Below are positions 36,673 to 43,952 of a stretch of 64,000 bases of DNA, one piece after another (the first letter of the stretch is position 1; each line of letters begins with the position of its first letter). The translations under genes and the position numbers were made by a program. The stretch is taken from positions 67,924 through 131,923 of the forward strand of contig NZ_KB899540.1 in assembly GCF_000378305.1 (NCBI RefSeq), given 5' to 3'. Below the pieces are notes generated by a model that was not told the origin of the DNA, made no database searches, and was given only the letters and a program-made list of their open reading frames with translations. This stretch comes from Thioalkalivibrio sp. ALJ12 (GTDB taxonomy: Bacteria > Pseudomonadota > Gammaproteobacteria > Ectothiorhodospirales > Ectothiorhodospiraceae).

Positions 36673-37341
36673 TCACAGGGACGCGCGCAGCAGGAGCGGC
36701 GCGATGCGCAGCGTAAACAGCGCAAGCCCGACAAACGCGGCCACCGCACCGACGGCGGTCAGCATCGGCACGCCCAGCAGCCAGCCGAAGCCCATGCCCA
36801 GCACCGAGACATGCACGAGCACCTGCGGCGTCCAGGCCCACAGCCAGCCACCCGCGATCGGGTGCCCAGTAAAGCGCGGCAGCATGTGCTCGCCGAGGCC
36901 CATGATCAGGAGCAGAAGGAACCCGAGCGTAAAGCCATGCAGCGCGGCCGGGCGCGCGGCGCCATCCAGGAAGAAGCCGCCCAGCGGCAAGGCGGCACCC
37001 GCGATCAGCAGCCAGATCATGGCGCCCAGTACCGAGGCACGGCTGGAGGCCGAAAGCCCCAGCCCGACATGACGTGCAGTCTTCTGCGTGCGCTCCGGCG
37101 CCTCGGCGACCAGCGCGGTCGCGGCCGTGCGGTCCAGCAGCCCGATGTGCTTGAGTTCGCCGTCCACGACCACGGCCGGGATGGAACGTATGCGCAACCG
37201 GGTCGCCAGTTGACGCCCCTCCGGCTGCCCCATGTCGACGACTGCGAAATCGATCTGTTTCTTCTGGGCCACCTCGCGCCAGATGCGCTCGGCATCGTGA
37301 CAGGAGGCACACCATTCGGACACCAGCAGTTCCACCTTCAT
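36673..37341 (-). CDS. Thioredoxin-like domain fused to an NnrS-like membrane domain
   Basis: A 222-residue fusion. Residues 1-80 are a thioredoxin/glutaredoxin-type fold with a CxxC active site (C11, C14 in EWCASCHD) and the cis-proline region IRSIPAVVVDG. Residues 100-222 form four membrane helices. The second reads LHGFTLGFLLLLIMGLGEHM, followed by LPRFTGHPI, a pattern like NnrS and the cbb3-oxidase-like small proteins, with possible haem-ligand histidines. It lies 12 bp after the lipoyl-protein gene. I know of no characterised protein with this build. Confidence 0.8.
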   Translation of the reverse strand: MKVELLVSEWCASCHDAERIWREVAQKKQIDFAVVDMGQPEGRQLATRLRIRSIPAVVVDGELKHIGLLDRTAATALVAEAPERTQKTARHVGLGLSASSRASVLGAMIWLLIAGAALPLGGFFLDGAARPAALHGFTLGFLLLLIMGLGEHMLPRFTGHPIAGGWLWAWTPQVLVHVSVLGMGFGWLLGVPMLTAVGAVAAFVGLALFTLRIAPLLLRASL

Positions 37342-37353
37342 GAGTCCGTCCCC

Positions 37354-37806
37354 TCAGTCCGCGCAGCGCATGCAGTGGATGTCGTAGCGGTCGATCCACT
37401 GCTTGAGCCCGTCGACGGCTTCGGGCCCTGTATGCAGCCGCTCCAGCGCCTTTTGCGGGTCGTCCGGGCGCATCACCACCACCCAGGCATCGGTATAGGG
37501 GGCCACATTCACCAGCCCGGGGTCGGCCTCCACGGCCGGGTTGATGCGCTCAATGGTGCCGTCGAAGGGCGTGGGGATGCCCCCCGCCCACTTGCCGGAC
37601 TCCAGCCGCGCGACCGGCTTGCCCGCGGCCCGATGCGAACCGGGCTTGCGAAAGCGGAAGTACTGTACGCGGCCCGCCATGGTCTGGGCGGGATCGGTGA
37701 TCCCCAGGGTGAAGGTCCCGTCGTCCTCCGGGCGGACCCAGACATAGTCGAGGTCGTAGAACAGGTCGTCCGGCAACTCGCAGCCGTTGTATTCGGTATG
37801 GCTCAT
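37354..37806 (-). CDS. GcvH-like lipoyl carrier, LbpA type
   Basis: A 150-residue lipoyl-domain protein. The presumed lipoyl lysine is K72 in RLESGKWAGGIPTP. The opening NGCELPDDLFYDLDYVWVRP and the ESGKW motif resemble the LbpA lipoate-binding proteins of the sHdr sulfur-oxidation pathway rather than true GcvH, which is encoded at 7392-7784. A CMRC pair sits at the C-terminus. The stop of the upstream membrane gene overlaps the start (TGATG). No hdr, lipoate ligase or other sHdr genes are in the window, so the partner is unknown. Confidence 0.85.
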   Translation of the reverse strand: MSHTEYNGCELPDDLFYDLDYVWVRPEDDGTFTLGITDPAQTMAGRVQYFRFRKPGSHRAAGKPVARLESGKWAGGIPTPFDGTIERINPAVEADPGLVNVAPYTDAWVVVMRPDDPQKALERLHTGPEAVDGLKQWIDRYDIHCMRCAD

Positions 37807-38204
37807 CACGCCCCCTTCGGGCCGTAGTGGCGCACGGTGAGTGCGATATTCAGCGCGAACAGGATCATCGCCCCCCAGGCCATCGCCCCGCCGACCGCAA
37901 CAGTCGGGTTATGGAACATCATCCAGCCGGCGATCATCACCCAGAGACCGAGATTGGCCAGCACGAACTGCGCATGCCCCAGCCGTTCCGAGAACAGCGA
38001 ACGCCCGGAGAAGCGCGGTAGTACGTGGAGCCCTACGCCGTAGATCATCATGGTGACAAAGCCGAGCAGCATCAGGTGACCATGGATGCGTGGCACATTG
38101 CCGGGGATCAGCCCCGGATGGGCCAGCCAGACGATGCCGATGAGTCCACCCAGCAGCGCATAGGCCAGCGCGGCCAGGATGAACATCCGGTTGCGTGGAT
38201 GCAT
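37806..38204 (-). CDS. Small NnrS/cbb3-subunit-I-like membrane protein
   Basis: A 132-residue, four-helix membrane protein. Helix 2 reads RIHGHLMLLGFVTMMIYGVG and is followed by LHVLPRFSGRSL. It is thus a close structural match to the membrane half of the fusion encoded two genes downstream. Histidines in this position are haem ligands in larger relatives. It is the first gene of the leftward operon, just behind an FNR box and an NsrR-like site. NnrS-type proteins belong to nitric-oxide responses in other proteobacteria. Confidence 0.8.
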   Translation of the reverse strand: MHPRNRMFILAALAYALLGGLIGIVWLAHPGLIPGNVPRIHGHLMLLGFVTMMIYGVGLHVLPRFSGRSLFSERLGHAQFVLANLGLWVMIAGWMMFHNPTVAVGGAMAWGAMILFALNIALTVRHYGPKGA

Positions 38205-38245
38205 GTCGCGTTTGCTCCCTTTTTTGTTTGTTCTGCAGCGAGGCT

Positions 38246-38251
38246 AGACTA
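38246..38251 (-). promoter_or_regulatory. Candidate -10 box of the leftward operon
   Basis: TAGTCT on the minus strand (4 of 6 consensus). Its centre is 33 bp from the centre of the FNR box, very near the 32 bp expected for a class II FNR-activated promoter. The spacing carries more weight than the weak box. Confidence 0.4.
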
Positions 38252-38255
38252 CGAT

Positions 38256-38278
38256 AAGATACATCGTAAATGCATTGA
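38256..38278. promoter_or_regulatory. NsrR-like operator
   Basis: The 23-bp segment reads AAGATACAT-CG-T-AAATGCAT-TGA. Set against the enterobacterial NsrR consensus (two 11-bp halves, AAGATGYATTT and AAATRCATCTT), about 16 of 22 positions agree, including a perfect AAATGCAT. It overlaps the FNR box by four bases and lies between it and the candidate -10, where a bound repressor would block the promoter. No nsrR gene is in the window. Confidence 0.5.
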
Positions 38279-38288
38279 TCGAGATCAA
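38275..38288. promoter_or_regulatory. FNR/ANR box
   Basis: TTGATCGAGATCAA is an exact match to the FNR consensus TTGAT-N4-ATCAA and lies in the divergent spacer between the NnrS-like operon and the hemerythrin operon. It may serve both directions. O2-limited activation of both units is the natural reading. Confidence 0.85.
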
Positions 38289-38371
38289 CACGGACGCTTG
38301 CGCATTCAGTGACAGTACGCCCCACATGTGCGCTGAGCACACGCCGATTGCCCCGCCATCCGAGCCTATTG

Positions 38372-38929
38372 ATGAAACTGCACCTCCAAGAACCCGCGCC
38401 CGGCTTCCACCGCCCGATCGAGCTCCTGCGAGCCTGTCATCGGCGGATCACGAACTGCCTCGACACAATGGAGCGGCTGTCGGGACACATCGAGCAGCAC
38501 GGGGCCGACGCGGAGGCCCAATCCGCGGCTCGCCGTGTGCTGGCCTATTTCGAGCAGGCCGCCCCGCAACATCACGCCGACGAGGACCAGGATCTGTTCC
38601 CGATCCTGCAGGCGTACCGCGACCACCCCGAGGCCCATCCACAACTGGGTGAGTGGATGGATCGCCTGAGCGCGGAGCACCCCCAGCTAGAGGCTGGCTG
38701 GGACGCCCTGGAGCCTGCGCTGCAAAACATTGCGGCCGGGCACGCAGATCCGCTGGAAGGCGCGACTGACTGGATCCAGCGCTACCGGGCCCACCTCGAG
38801 CTGGAGGAACAAGCCGTACTGCCGCTGGCTGAACACCTGCTCAACGCCGAGGAACGCGCCCGTATCGGACGCTCCATGGCGCACCGGCGCGGCATCCCGG
38901 ATGCGTACACGGAACCCGCCGATGAGTGA
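38372..38929 (+). CDS. Hemerythrin HHE-domain protein
   Basis: A 185-residue protein with a hemerythrin-like four-helix bundle. Likely iron ligands are in the RACHRRI, QHHADEDQDLFP, SAEHPQ and YRAHLELEEQAVLP stretches. The diiron site binds O2 or NO, and the family includes NO-stress and iron-sulfur repair proteins. The ATG at 38372 is best by similarity, although it has no strong ribosome site. The stop overlaps the next gene by eight bases. It is divergent from the NnrS-like operon across the FNR/NsrR-like region. Confidence 0.88.
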   Translation: MKLHLQEPAPGFHRPIELLRACHRRITNCLDTMERLSGHIEQHGADAEAQSAARRVLAYFEQAAPQHHADEDQDLFPILQAYRDHPEAHPQLGEWMDRLSAEHPQLEAGWDALEPALQNIAAGHADPLEGATDWIQRYRAHLELEEQAVLPLAEHLLNAEERARIGRSMAHRRGIPDAYTEPADE

Positions 38930-39062
38930 CTTCCTGCTGGACCTGCGGGGGCTGGCCGACCACGCGCACACCCGCGCCTACTACACGCTGCGCGAACTGC
39001 AACCGGGTCAGGTCTTCAACGTCTGGCTGGATCAGGAGCCACAGTTGTTAAGGAAACACTGA
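38922..39062 (+). pseudogene. DUF2249-hemerythrin gene, 5' fragment cut by a mobile element
   Basis: 46 codons that encode the first half of a DUF2249 domain (LLDLRGLADHAHTRAYYTLR, then LQPGQVFNVWLDQEPQLL). The frame runs into the terminal repeat of the inserted element, adding RKH and a stop. Removing the element and one TTAA copy joins it in frame to the segment at 39321-39908. The overlap with the hemerythrin gene upstream shows they were one translational unit. Confidence 0.9.
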
Positions 39063-39321
39063 TCAATGTACACACTCGCGTTGGTACCCCAGGTTTTCCG
39101 AGACAAGGCGCGTCGGGCAGCGGGTAGTGGTTCTACCCGCAAGCGGCGCAACGCAGGATCGGGGAACCTGGGGTGCCAACCCCGAAGGGGCTCGGCCGCT
39201 TTTGCGCGCGCACGGCGTTGCGGCTCCCTTGTGCAGAATGACTGCACGGCAGTCACCGCGCCTTGTTCGCACGCAAAAGCGACTCGAGCGCGAGCGTGTA
39301 CATTGATCAGTGTTTCCTTAA
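39048..39321. other. TTAA target-site duplication bounds
   Basis: TTAA occurs at 39048-39051 and again at 39318-39321, directly outside the two terminal repeats. The joined sequence CAG-TTG-TTA-ATG-GAT keeps the reading frame (Q-L-L-M-D), which supports a true 4-bp duplication rather than part of the repeat. Confidence 0.8.
39052..39317. mobile_element. MITE-like element (266 bp, no transposase)
   Basis: Two terminal inverted repeats of about 29 bp begin GGAAACACTGATCAATGTAC and differ at one position (about 28 of 29 identical). The 203-bp interior has smaller hairpins (for example GTGGTTCTACCCGC and GGGAACCTGGGGTGCCAACCCC) and no credible gene. The size, the TIRs and the TTAA duplication mark a non-autonomous transposon. 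A solo end lies at 60741-60769. The transposase source is not in the window. Confidence 0.88.
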
Positions 39322-39908
39322 TGGATGCGGTCAGCCTGCAGTTGCGCCACGCCATCCACTGGCAGGTGCAGGAGAACGGCCCGCCCCTGTGGAAGCTGCG
39401 CGTCCAGCGGCGCGAGGACGTCGCGCCCGTGGACCTTGTCGATCTGCTGCAGCGCGACCACCTGCGCATCGACCGGCTGTTCGCCAGCGCCCTGCACAAG
39501 GTCAATGCCGGCGATCTCGAGGGTGCAGCACCCGACTTCCAGGCCTACGTGGGAGGCCTGCGCCGGCACGTTCATGTGGAGAACGAACTGATCGTCCCGA
39601 CACTGGAAATTTCGCGCGGGGCCGGCAGCCAGGACCCGGTCACGATCATGCTGCGCGAACATGACGAGATCCTGGAACAAACCGCGCTGCTGGAACACGA
39701 GTTCCAGGAAGGCGTCGAGGAGGCCTGGATGGTAGCCCCCTTCTTCGCCCTGATCTCCGGGGCCCTCGCCAAGCACGAAAGTCGCGAGGAGCAAAACGTC
39801 TTCCCGAACTGGGGACGCCGCCTGCGCCACGAACCCGACCTGGCGGCCGAACTCCTGGAGAAGGCCCGTCAGCACCTGGGGGATGACGCCATGACGCCCA
39901 ATCGATAG
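39321..39908 (+). pseudogene. DUF2249-hemerythrin gene, 3' fragment
   Basis: 195 codons. The first about 30 complete the DUF2249 domain (MDAVSLQLRHAIHWQVQENG, KLRVQRRED). The rest is a full hemerythrin domain (RDHLRIDRLF, HVHVENELIVPTLE, LREHDEILEQ, AKHESREEQNVFPNW). Because the A of the right TTAA is the A of an ATG, the fragment could still be translated and yield a free hemerythrin. Whether it is expressed is unknown. Confidence 0.85.
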
Positions 39909-39966
39909 GGGTCGGCAATACGCAAGGACTGTGTCACGATAGCTCATCGACACGGCCCGAAACGAC

Positions 39967-42717
39967 GTGACACCACTCCACCCCGCTACCGGCTTCCCCC
40001 GCCTTTTCCAATGGCTTCGCGAGTGCCGCCGGCTCGTCGCATCGCCCGCCAGTGTTCTGGCAATGGGCCTCCTGCTCCTTTGCGGCGCCAGCGTTCAGGC
40101 CGACGAACCGACACAACCGCTGATCGTCTCCCAGGACCATGCCTGGCCACCCTTCGCCTTCGCGGACAACGGCGGCGAGCCACGGGGTTTGCTGGTCGAT
40201 CTGTGGCAGGAACTCGCAAACGAGCTCGACCGCCCGGTGGAGTTCCGGCTGGTCGACTGGCCGCGCACCCTGGATCTTGTCCGCGACGGCGAGGCCAATG
40301 TCCACGGCGGGCTCATCCGGTCTCCCGAACGCGAAGAAACACTGGCCTTCAGCGACGTGCTGTTCCCCCTGCGCACCTTCGCCTTTGTCCGCACCGGCGC
40401 GCCCGTGGCCCGACTGGACGAACTCGCGCACAAGCCGGCGGGCGTGGTGTCGGGCAGCTTCGAACTCGAGTTCATGCGGCGCGAACGCCCCGAACACCCG
40501 CTGCAGGTCTTCGACAACAACGAGCAAATGGTGCGCGCCGCGGTGGAAGGCACGATCGATGTCTTCGTGGGCGACTACCCGGTCGCGATGTATCTGCTGG
40601 ACCGTCATGGCGAGCCGGGCATGTTTCACCCCCTGGAGCTGCTCTACGAGCAGCCCCTGCGCGCAGCGGTGACTCACGGTAACGAGGAACTGCTGGACGA
40701 AATCAACACGGCCATCGCCCAGCTGGATGACGAACTGCTGCGCCAGATCACGCAGCGCTGGATCCACTCGGATACGGTCGAGGTGATCCCCACCTGGCTG
40801 CTCCCAACCGTCATTGGCCTGGGCCTGCTGGCGGTGTTGCTGTATGCCGCATTACTGCTTCGCCAGCGGCGCGCGCTCGAGACACGCGTTCGCCAGCGCA
40901 CTGCCGAACTCGAGGACGAGCGCGAGCTGTTCCGTACCCTGACCGAACACGCCGCGGCCGGGGTATTCATCCTCCAGGACGACCATTTCCAGACCGTCAA
41001 TCCGGCCCTTTCCCGTATCCTTCAGCGCCCCGAATCCTGGCTGCTGAACCAGCCCTTCTACGAGATCATCCACCCGGAACAGCGCGAGGCCGTGACCCAG
41101 CGGGCCCGCGACCGGATCGCGGGCAAAAAGGTGCCGGATCACTACGAGATGAAGGTCATCACCGGCGAGGGCGAGACCCGCTGGGTCGACCTGACCGCCG
41201 GCCGCGTGGAGCTGCAAAGCGGCCCGGCCAGCATTGGCACGATATACGACATCACCGAACGGCGACTGCTGGAGGATCAACTGCGCACCAGCGAGGCCCA
41301 GTACCGCCAGCTGGTCGAGAACATCGGCGACATCATCTACACCCTCACGCCGGCCGGCGTCATCACCTATGTCTCGCCGCAATGGACACGAGTGCTGGGT
41401 TATGCCGCCGAAGAGGCGACCGGAACCCCCATCACCGACTACGTCCATCGGGACGACCGCGAGGAATTCGGCCGCTTCCTCCAGCGCACCATCCGCTCCG
41501 AGAAAAACGAGCAGGAAATCGAGTACCGCATCCGGCATCAAGAAGGGGAATGGCGCTGGCACGTCTCGAGCGGCGCCCCGATCCGCAGCGCGACGGGCGA
41601 GATCACGGGCTATGTGGGTGTCGCCCGAGACATTACCGATCGCCGCCGCATGCACGACGAGCTTCAGTATCAGGCGCGTTTCAATGCGATGCTGGCACAC
41701 CTGTCCTCGGACTTTGTAACCGCCAGCGCCGACTTGATGGACGAGCGCCTGGATGCCGCGCTGGCCGATATCGGGCGCTTTTTCGCGGGCGACCGCTGTT
41801 ATCTGTTCGAGTTGTCGGCGGATGGCGAGAATATGGACAACACCCACGAATGGTGTGCCCCCGGCGTGTTCTCCGTAATGGATCAGCTGCGGGATGTAGA
41901 CCTCAAGGAACTGCCCTGGTGGCGTGCACGCATGCTGGAGATGCTCGAACAGCGCACACCCGTGGTCATCCCCTCTGTGGACGACCTCCCGAAGGAAGCG
42001 GCCACCGAGCGCGGGCTGTTCCGGCAACAAGGGGTCAAGACCCTGATCTGCGTACCCATCCTGACTGGGCAGCAGGTCACCGGCTTCGTCGGGATGGACA
42101 TGCTGCGCCCACGCACCTGGCGCAAGGATCAGGATGAACTGCTGCTGGTGCTCGGCAACCTGATCTCGGAGGCACTGCAGCGCAACCACCTGGAGATCCA
42201 GCTACGCGATCTGGGGATCACCGACCCGTTGACCGGCCTGTACAACCGCCGCTACCTGATGGAGCGCCTGCGCGAACAGATCGAGGCCTGGCGCCGCCAC
42301 GGCGAACACTTTGCCCTGGCGATCCTGGATCTGGACCATTTCAAGGCCCTCAATGACACCCATGGGCACCTGGCCGGCGACGAGGTGCTGCGCAACTTCG
42401 GTGATCTGCTGCGGCGCCAGCACCGGGTCTTCGACATTGTCGCTCGTTTTGGCGGCGAGGAATTCATCGTGGTGCTCAGCCATGTCGATCACGAGGCCGC
42501 CATTACCGCGATCGAGCGCCTGCTGCAGGCCACCCGCGAACTCGACACACGGTTCGAGGGCGAATCGCTGGCCTTCACGGTCAGCGCCGGCCTGGCCTGG
42601 TCCGACGAGTGTGCCCCGGAGCACCTCACGCCCGAAGCCCTGATCGATCGGGCCGATGATCGCCTGTATCGCGCGAAGGCCCAGGGGCGCGACCGGCTTG
42701 TGGCCGGGGACACATAA
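39967..42717 (+). CDS. Diguanylate cyclase with periplasmic solute-binding sensor, PAS, GAF-like and GGDEF
   Basis: A 916-residue transmembrane sensor. A signal peptide (to about residue 45, ASVQA) leads to a family-3 solute-binding domain (about 50-275, opening LIVSQDHAWPPFAFADNGG), one membrane helix (about 278-299), two PAS domains (about 315-430 and 440-555), a GAF-like domain (about 570-735) and GGDEF (745-916). GGEEF (829-833) and an RxxD I-site (RVFD) are intact. It should report a periplasmic amino-acid-like ligand as c-di-GMP. The start is a GTG at 39967; an ATG at 40063 would leave a short signal. Confidence 0.93.
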   Translation: MTPLHPATGFPRLFQWLRECRRLVASPASVLAMGLLLLCGASVQADEPTQPLIVSQDHAWPPFAFADNGGEPRGLLVDLWQELANELDRPVEFRLVDWPRTLDLVRDGEANVHGGLIRSPEREETLAFSDVLFPLRTFAFVRTGAPVARLDELAHKPAGVVSGSFELEFMRRERPEHPLQVFDNNEQMVRAAVEGTIDVFVGDYPVAMYLLDRHGEPGMFHPLELLYEQPLRAAVTHGNEELLDEINTAIAQLDDELLRQITQRWIHSDTVEVIPTWLLPTVIGLGLLAVLLYAALLLRQRRALETRVRQRTAELEDERELFRTLTEHAAAGVFILQDDHFQTVNPALSRILQRPESWLLNQPFYEIIHPEQREAVTQRARDRIAGKKVPDHYEMKVITGEGETRWVDLTAGRVELQSGPASIGTIYDITERRLLEDQLRTSEAQYRQLVENIGDIIYTLTPAGVITYVSPQWTRVLGYAAEEATGTPITDYVHRDDREEFGRFLQRTIRSEKNEQEIEYRIRHQEGEWRWHVSSGAPIRSATGEITGYVGVARDITDRRRMHDELQYQARFNAMLAHLSSDFVTASADLMDERLDAALADIGRFFAGDRCYLFELSADGENMDNTHEWCAPGVFSVMDQLRDVDLKELPWWRARMLEMLEQRTPVVIPSVDDLPKEAATERGLFRQQGVKTLICVPILTGQQVTGFVGMDMLRPRTWRKDQDELLLVLGNLISEALQRNHLEIQLRDLGITDPLTGLYNRRYLMERLREQIEAWRRHGEHFALAILDLDHFKALNDTHGHLAGDEVLRNFGDLLRRQHRVFDIVARFGGEEFIVVLSHVDHEAAITAIERLLQATRELDTRFEGESLAFTVSAGLAWSDECAPEHLTPEALIDRADDRLYRAKAQGRDRLVAGDT

Positions 42718-42741
42718 CCCATCCGGGCGGGGCTGAAAGCG

Positions 42742-43947
42742 TCAGCCTCTCCCGGCGCCCCGTGGGCCCGACAGCCGGCTGAGCGCCCACAAGCCGAGCG
42801 CGGGGCCGGGCAACAACAGCCACACCACCCACAGCCCCAGGTCATCCCACAGCCAGGCGGTCACCAGGATCGAAGGCAGGGTGAGCGCAAAGCCGATGGC
42901 ATTCATCACGCTCAGGGCGGAACCCACCGCATCCTGTGGCGCACTCTCCGCGGCCAGCGCGGAGAACTGGGGCGAATCCGCGATCACCGTCAGCCCCCAG
43001 AGGGCCAACAGACCCAGAAGCAGCCACGGCGCCAGCCCCGCCAGCAACGGATACAACAGGCACACCAGCCCGGATGTGGCGAGCGCCACCCGCGCGACAC
43101 GCAGGCTCCCCAGTCGGCGGCTCAGCCGGCCACCCCAGACACAGCCCACCGCGCCCAGCCCGATCACCGCGAAGGCCAGCCAGGGTACCAGCCCGGCGGG
43201 GGCATCCAGACGGGTCAGCTCATGCGCCACCAGCAGAGGGACCAGGGTCCAGAAGGCATACAGCTCCCAGCAATGGCCGAAGTAACCGCCGGCCACCGCA
43301 CGAAAATCACGCCCGCCCAATGCACGAAAGCCCTTGCCCAGCCCCGGTGTGCGCCCCGGCGGCGGCAGATGCGGGCCGTCGCCCAGGCGCGCGATCATCC
43401 AGGCGGCCGCCACCGCCAGCACGGAGGCCAGCATCATCGGCACCGGCCAGACCAGATCGAGGGTCACGCCCCGCAGGAGATGAGGAAGCGCCGTTCCCAG
43501 CGTGAGCATCCCGAGCAGCCAGGACAGGGCCCAGCCCTTGTGCTGCGGCGTCCAGCTGATCACCAGCTTCATGCCCAGCGGATACACCCCGGCCAGACAC
43601 AGCCCGACGACAAAGCGCACCACCAGCGCCATCTCCCAGACGCCGGCCAACAGGATAAACCCGGCATTGACCAGCGCCCCCAATAGCGCGGACACCATGA
43701 ACAGGCGACTGGCACGCACCCGGTCGGCCAGGCCGGTCGCGGCCGCCACCAGGGTGCCGATGATGAACCCCAGCTGCGTCGCCATCGTCAGCCAGCCGAT
43801 CTCGGTCGCCGTCCAGCCCAGTTCCTGCTGCAGGGACAGCCCGACCCCGTTCACGCTGAACCACAGCGAGGTCGCAAAGAGCTGAGCGATCACGATCACC
43901 GCCAGGGGATGGCGGTGCAGCAGCCCCGCGAAGCGGCCTGCCTGCAC
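42742..43947 (-). CDS. MFS transporter
   Basis: A 12-helix transporter of about 401 residues from the GTG at 43947, close to the stop of the upstream gene; an ATG at 44004 inside that gene is an alternative. It opens HPLAVIVIAQLFATSLWFSV and carries the TM4-5 block VGLCLAGVYPLGMKLV. The group includes cyanate/nitrate-like and drug transporters, and the substrate is unknown. It is the last gene of a unit running rluB, endonuclease III-like, MFS. Confidence 0.85.
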   Translation of the reverse strand: MQAGRFAGLLHRHPLAVIVIAQLFATSLWFSVNGVGLSLQQELGWTATEIGWLTMATQLGFIIGTLVAAATGLADRVRASRLFMVSALLGALVNAGFILLAGVWEMALVVRFVVGLCLAGVYPLGMKLVISWTPQHKGWALSWLLGMLTLGTALPHLLRGVTLDLVWPVPMMLASVLAVAAAWMIARLGDGPHLPPPGRTPGLGKGFRALGGRDFRAVAGGYFGHCWELYAFWTLVPLLVAHELTRLDAPAGLVPWLAFAVIGLGAVGCVWGGRLSRRLGSLRVARVALATSGLVCLLYPLLAGLAPWLLLGLLALWGLTVIADSPQFSALAAESAPQDAVGSALSVMNAIGFALTLPSILVTAWLWDDLGLWVVWLLLPGPALGLWALSRLSGPRGAGRG

Positions 43948-43952
43948 GAGTT

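Noticed and set aside
39066-39320. Start of the downstream hemerythrin fragment inside the MITE
   Set aside because: The open frame runs through the transposon interior. The restored gene joins at 39321, so the interior codons are not original coding sequence.
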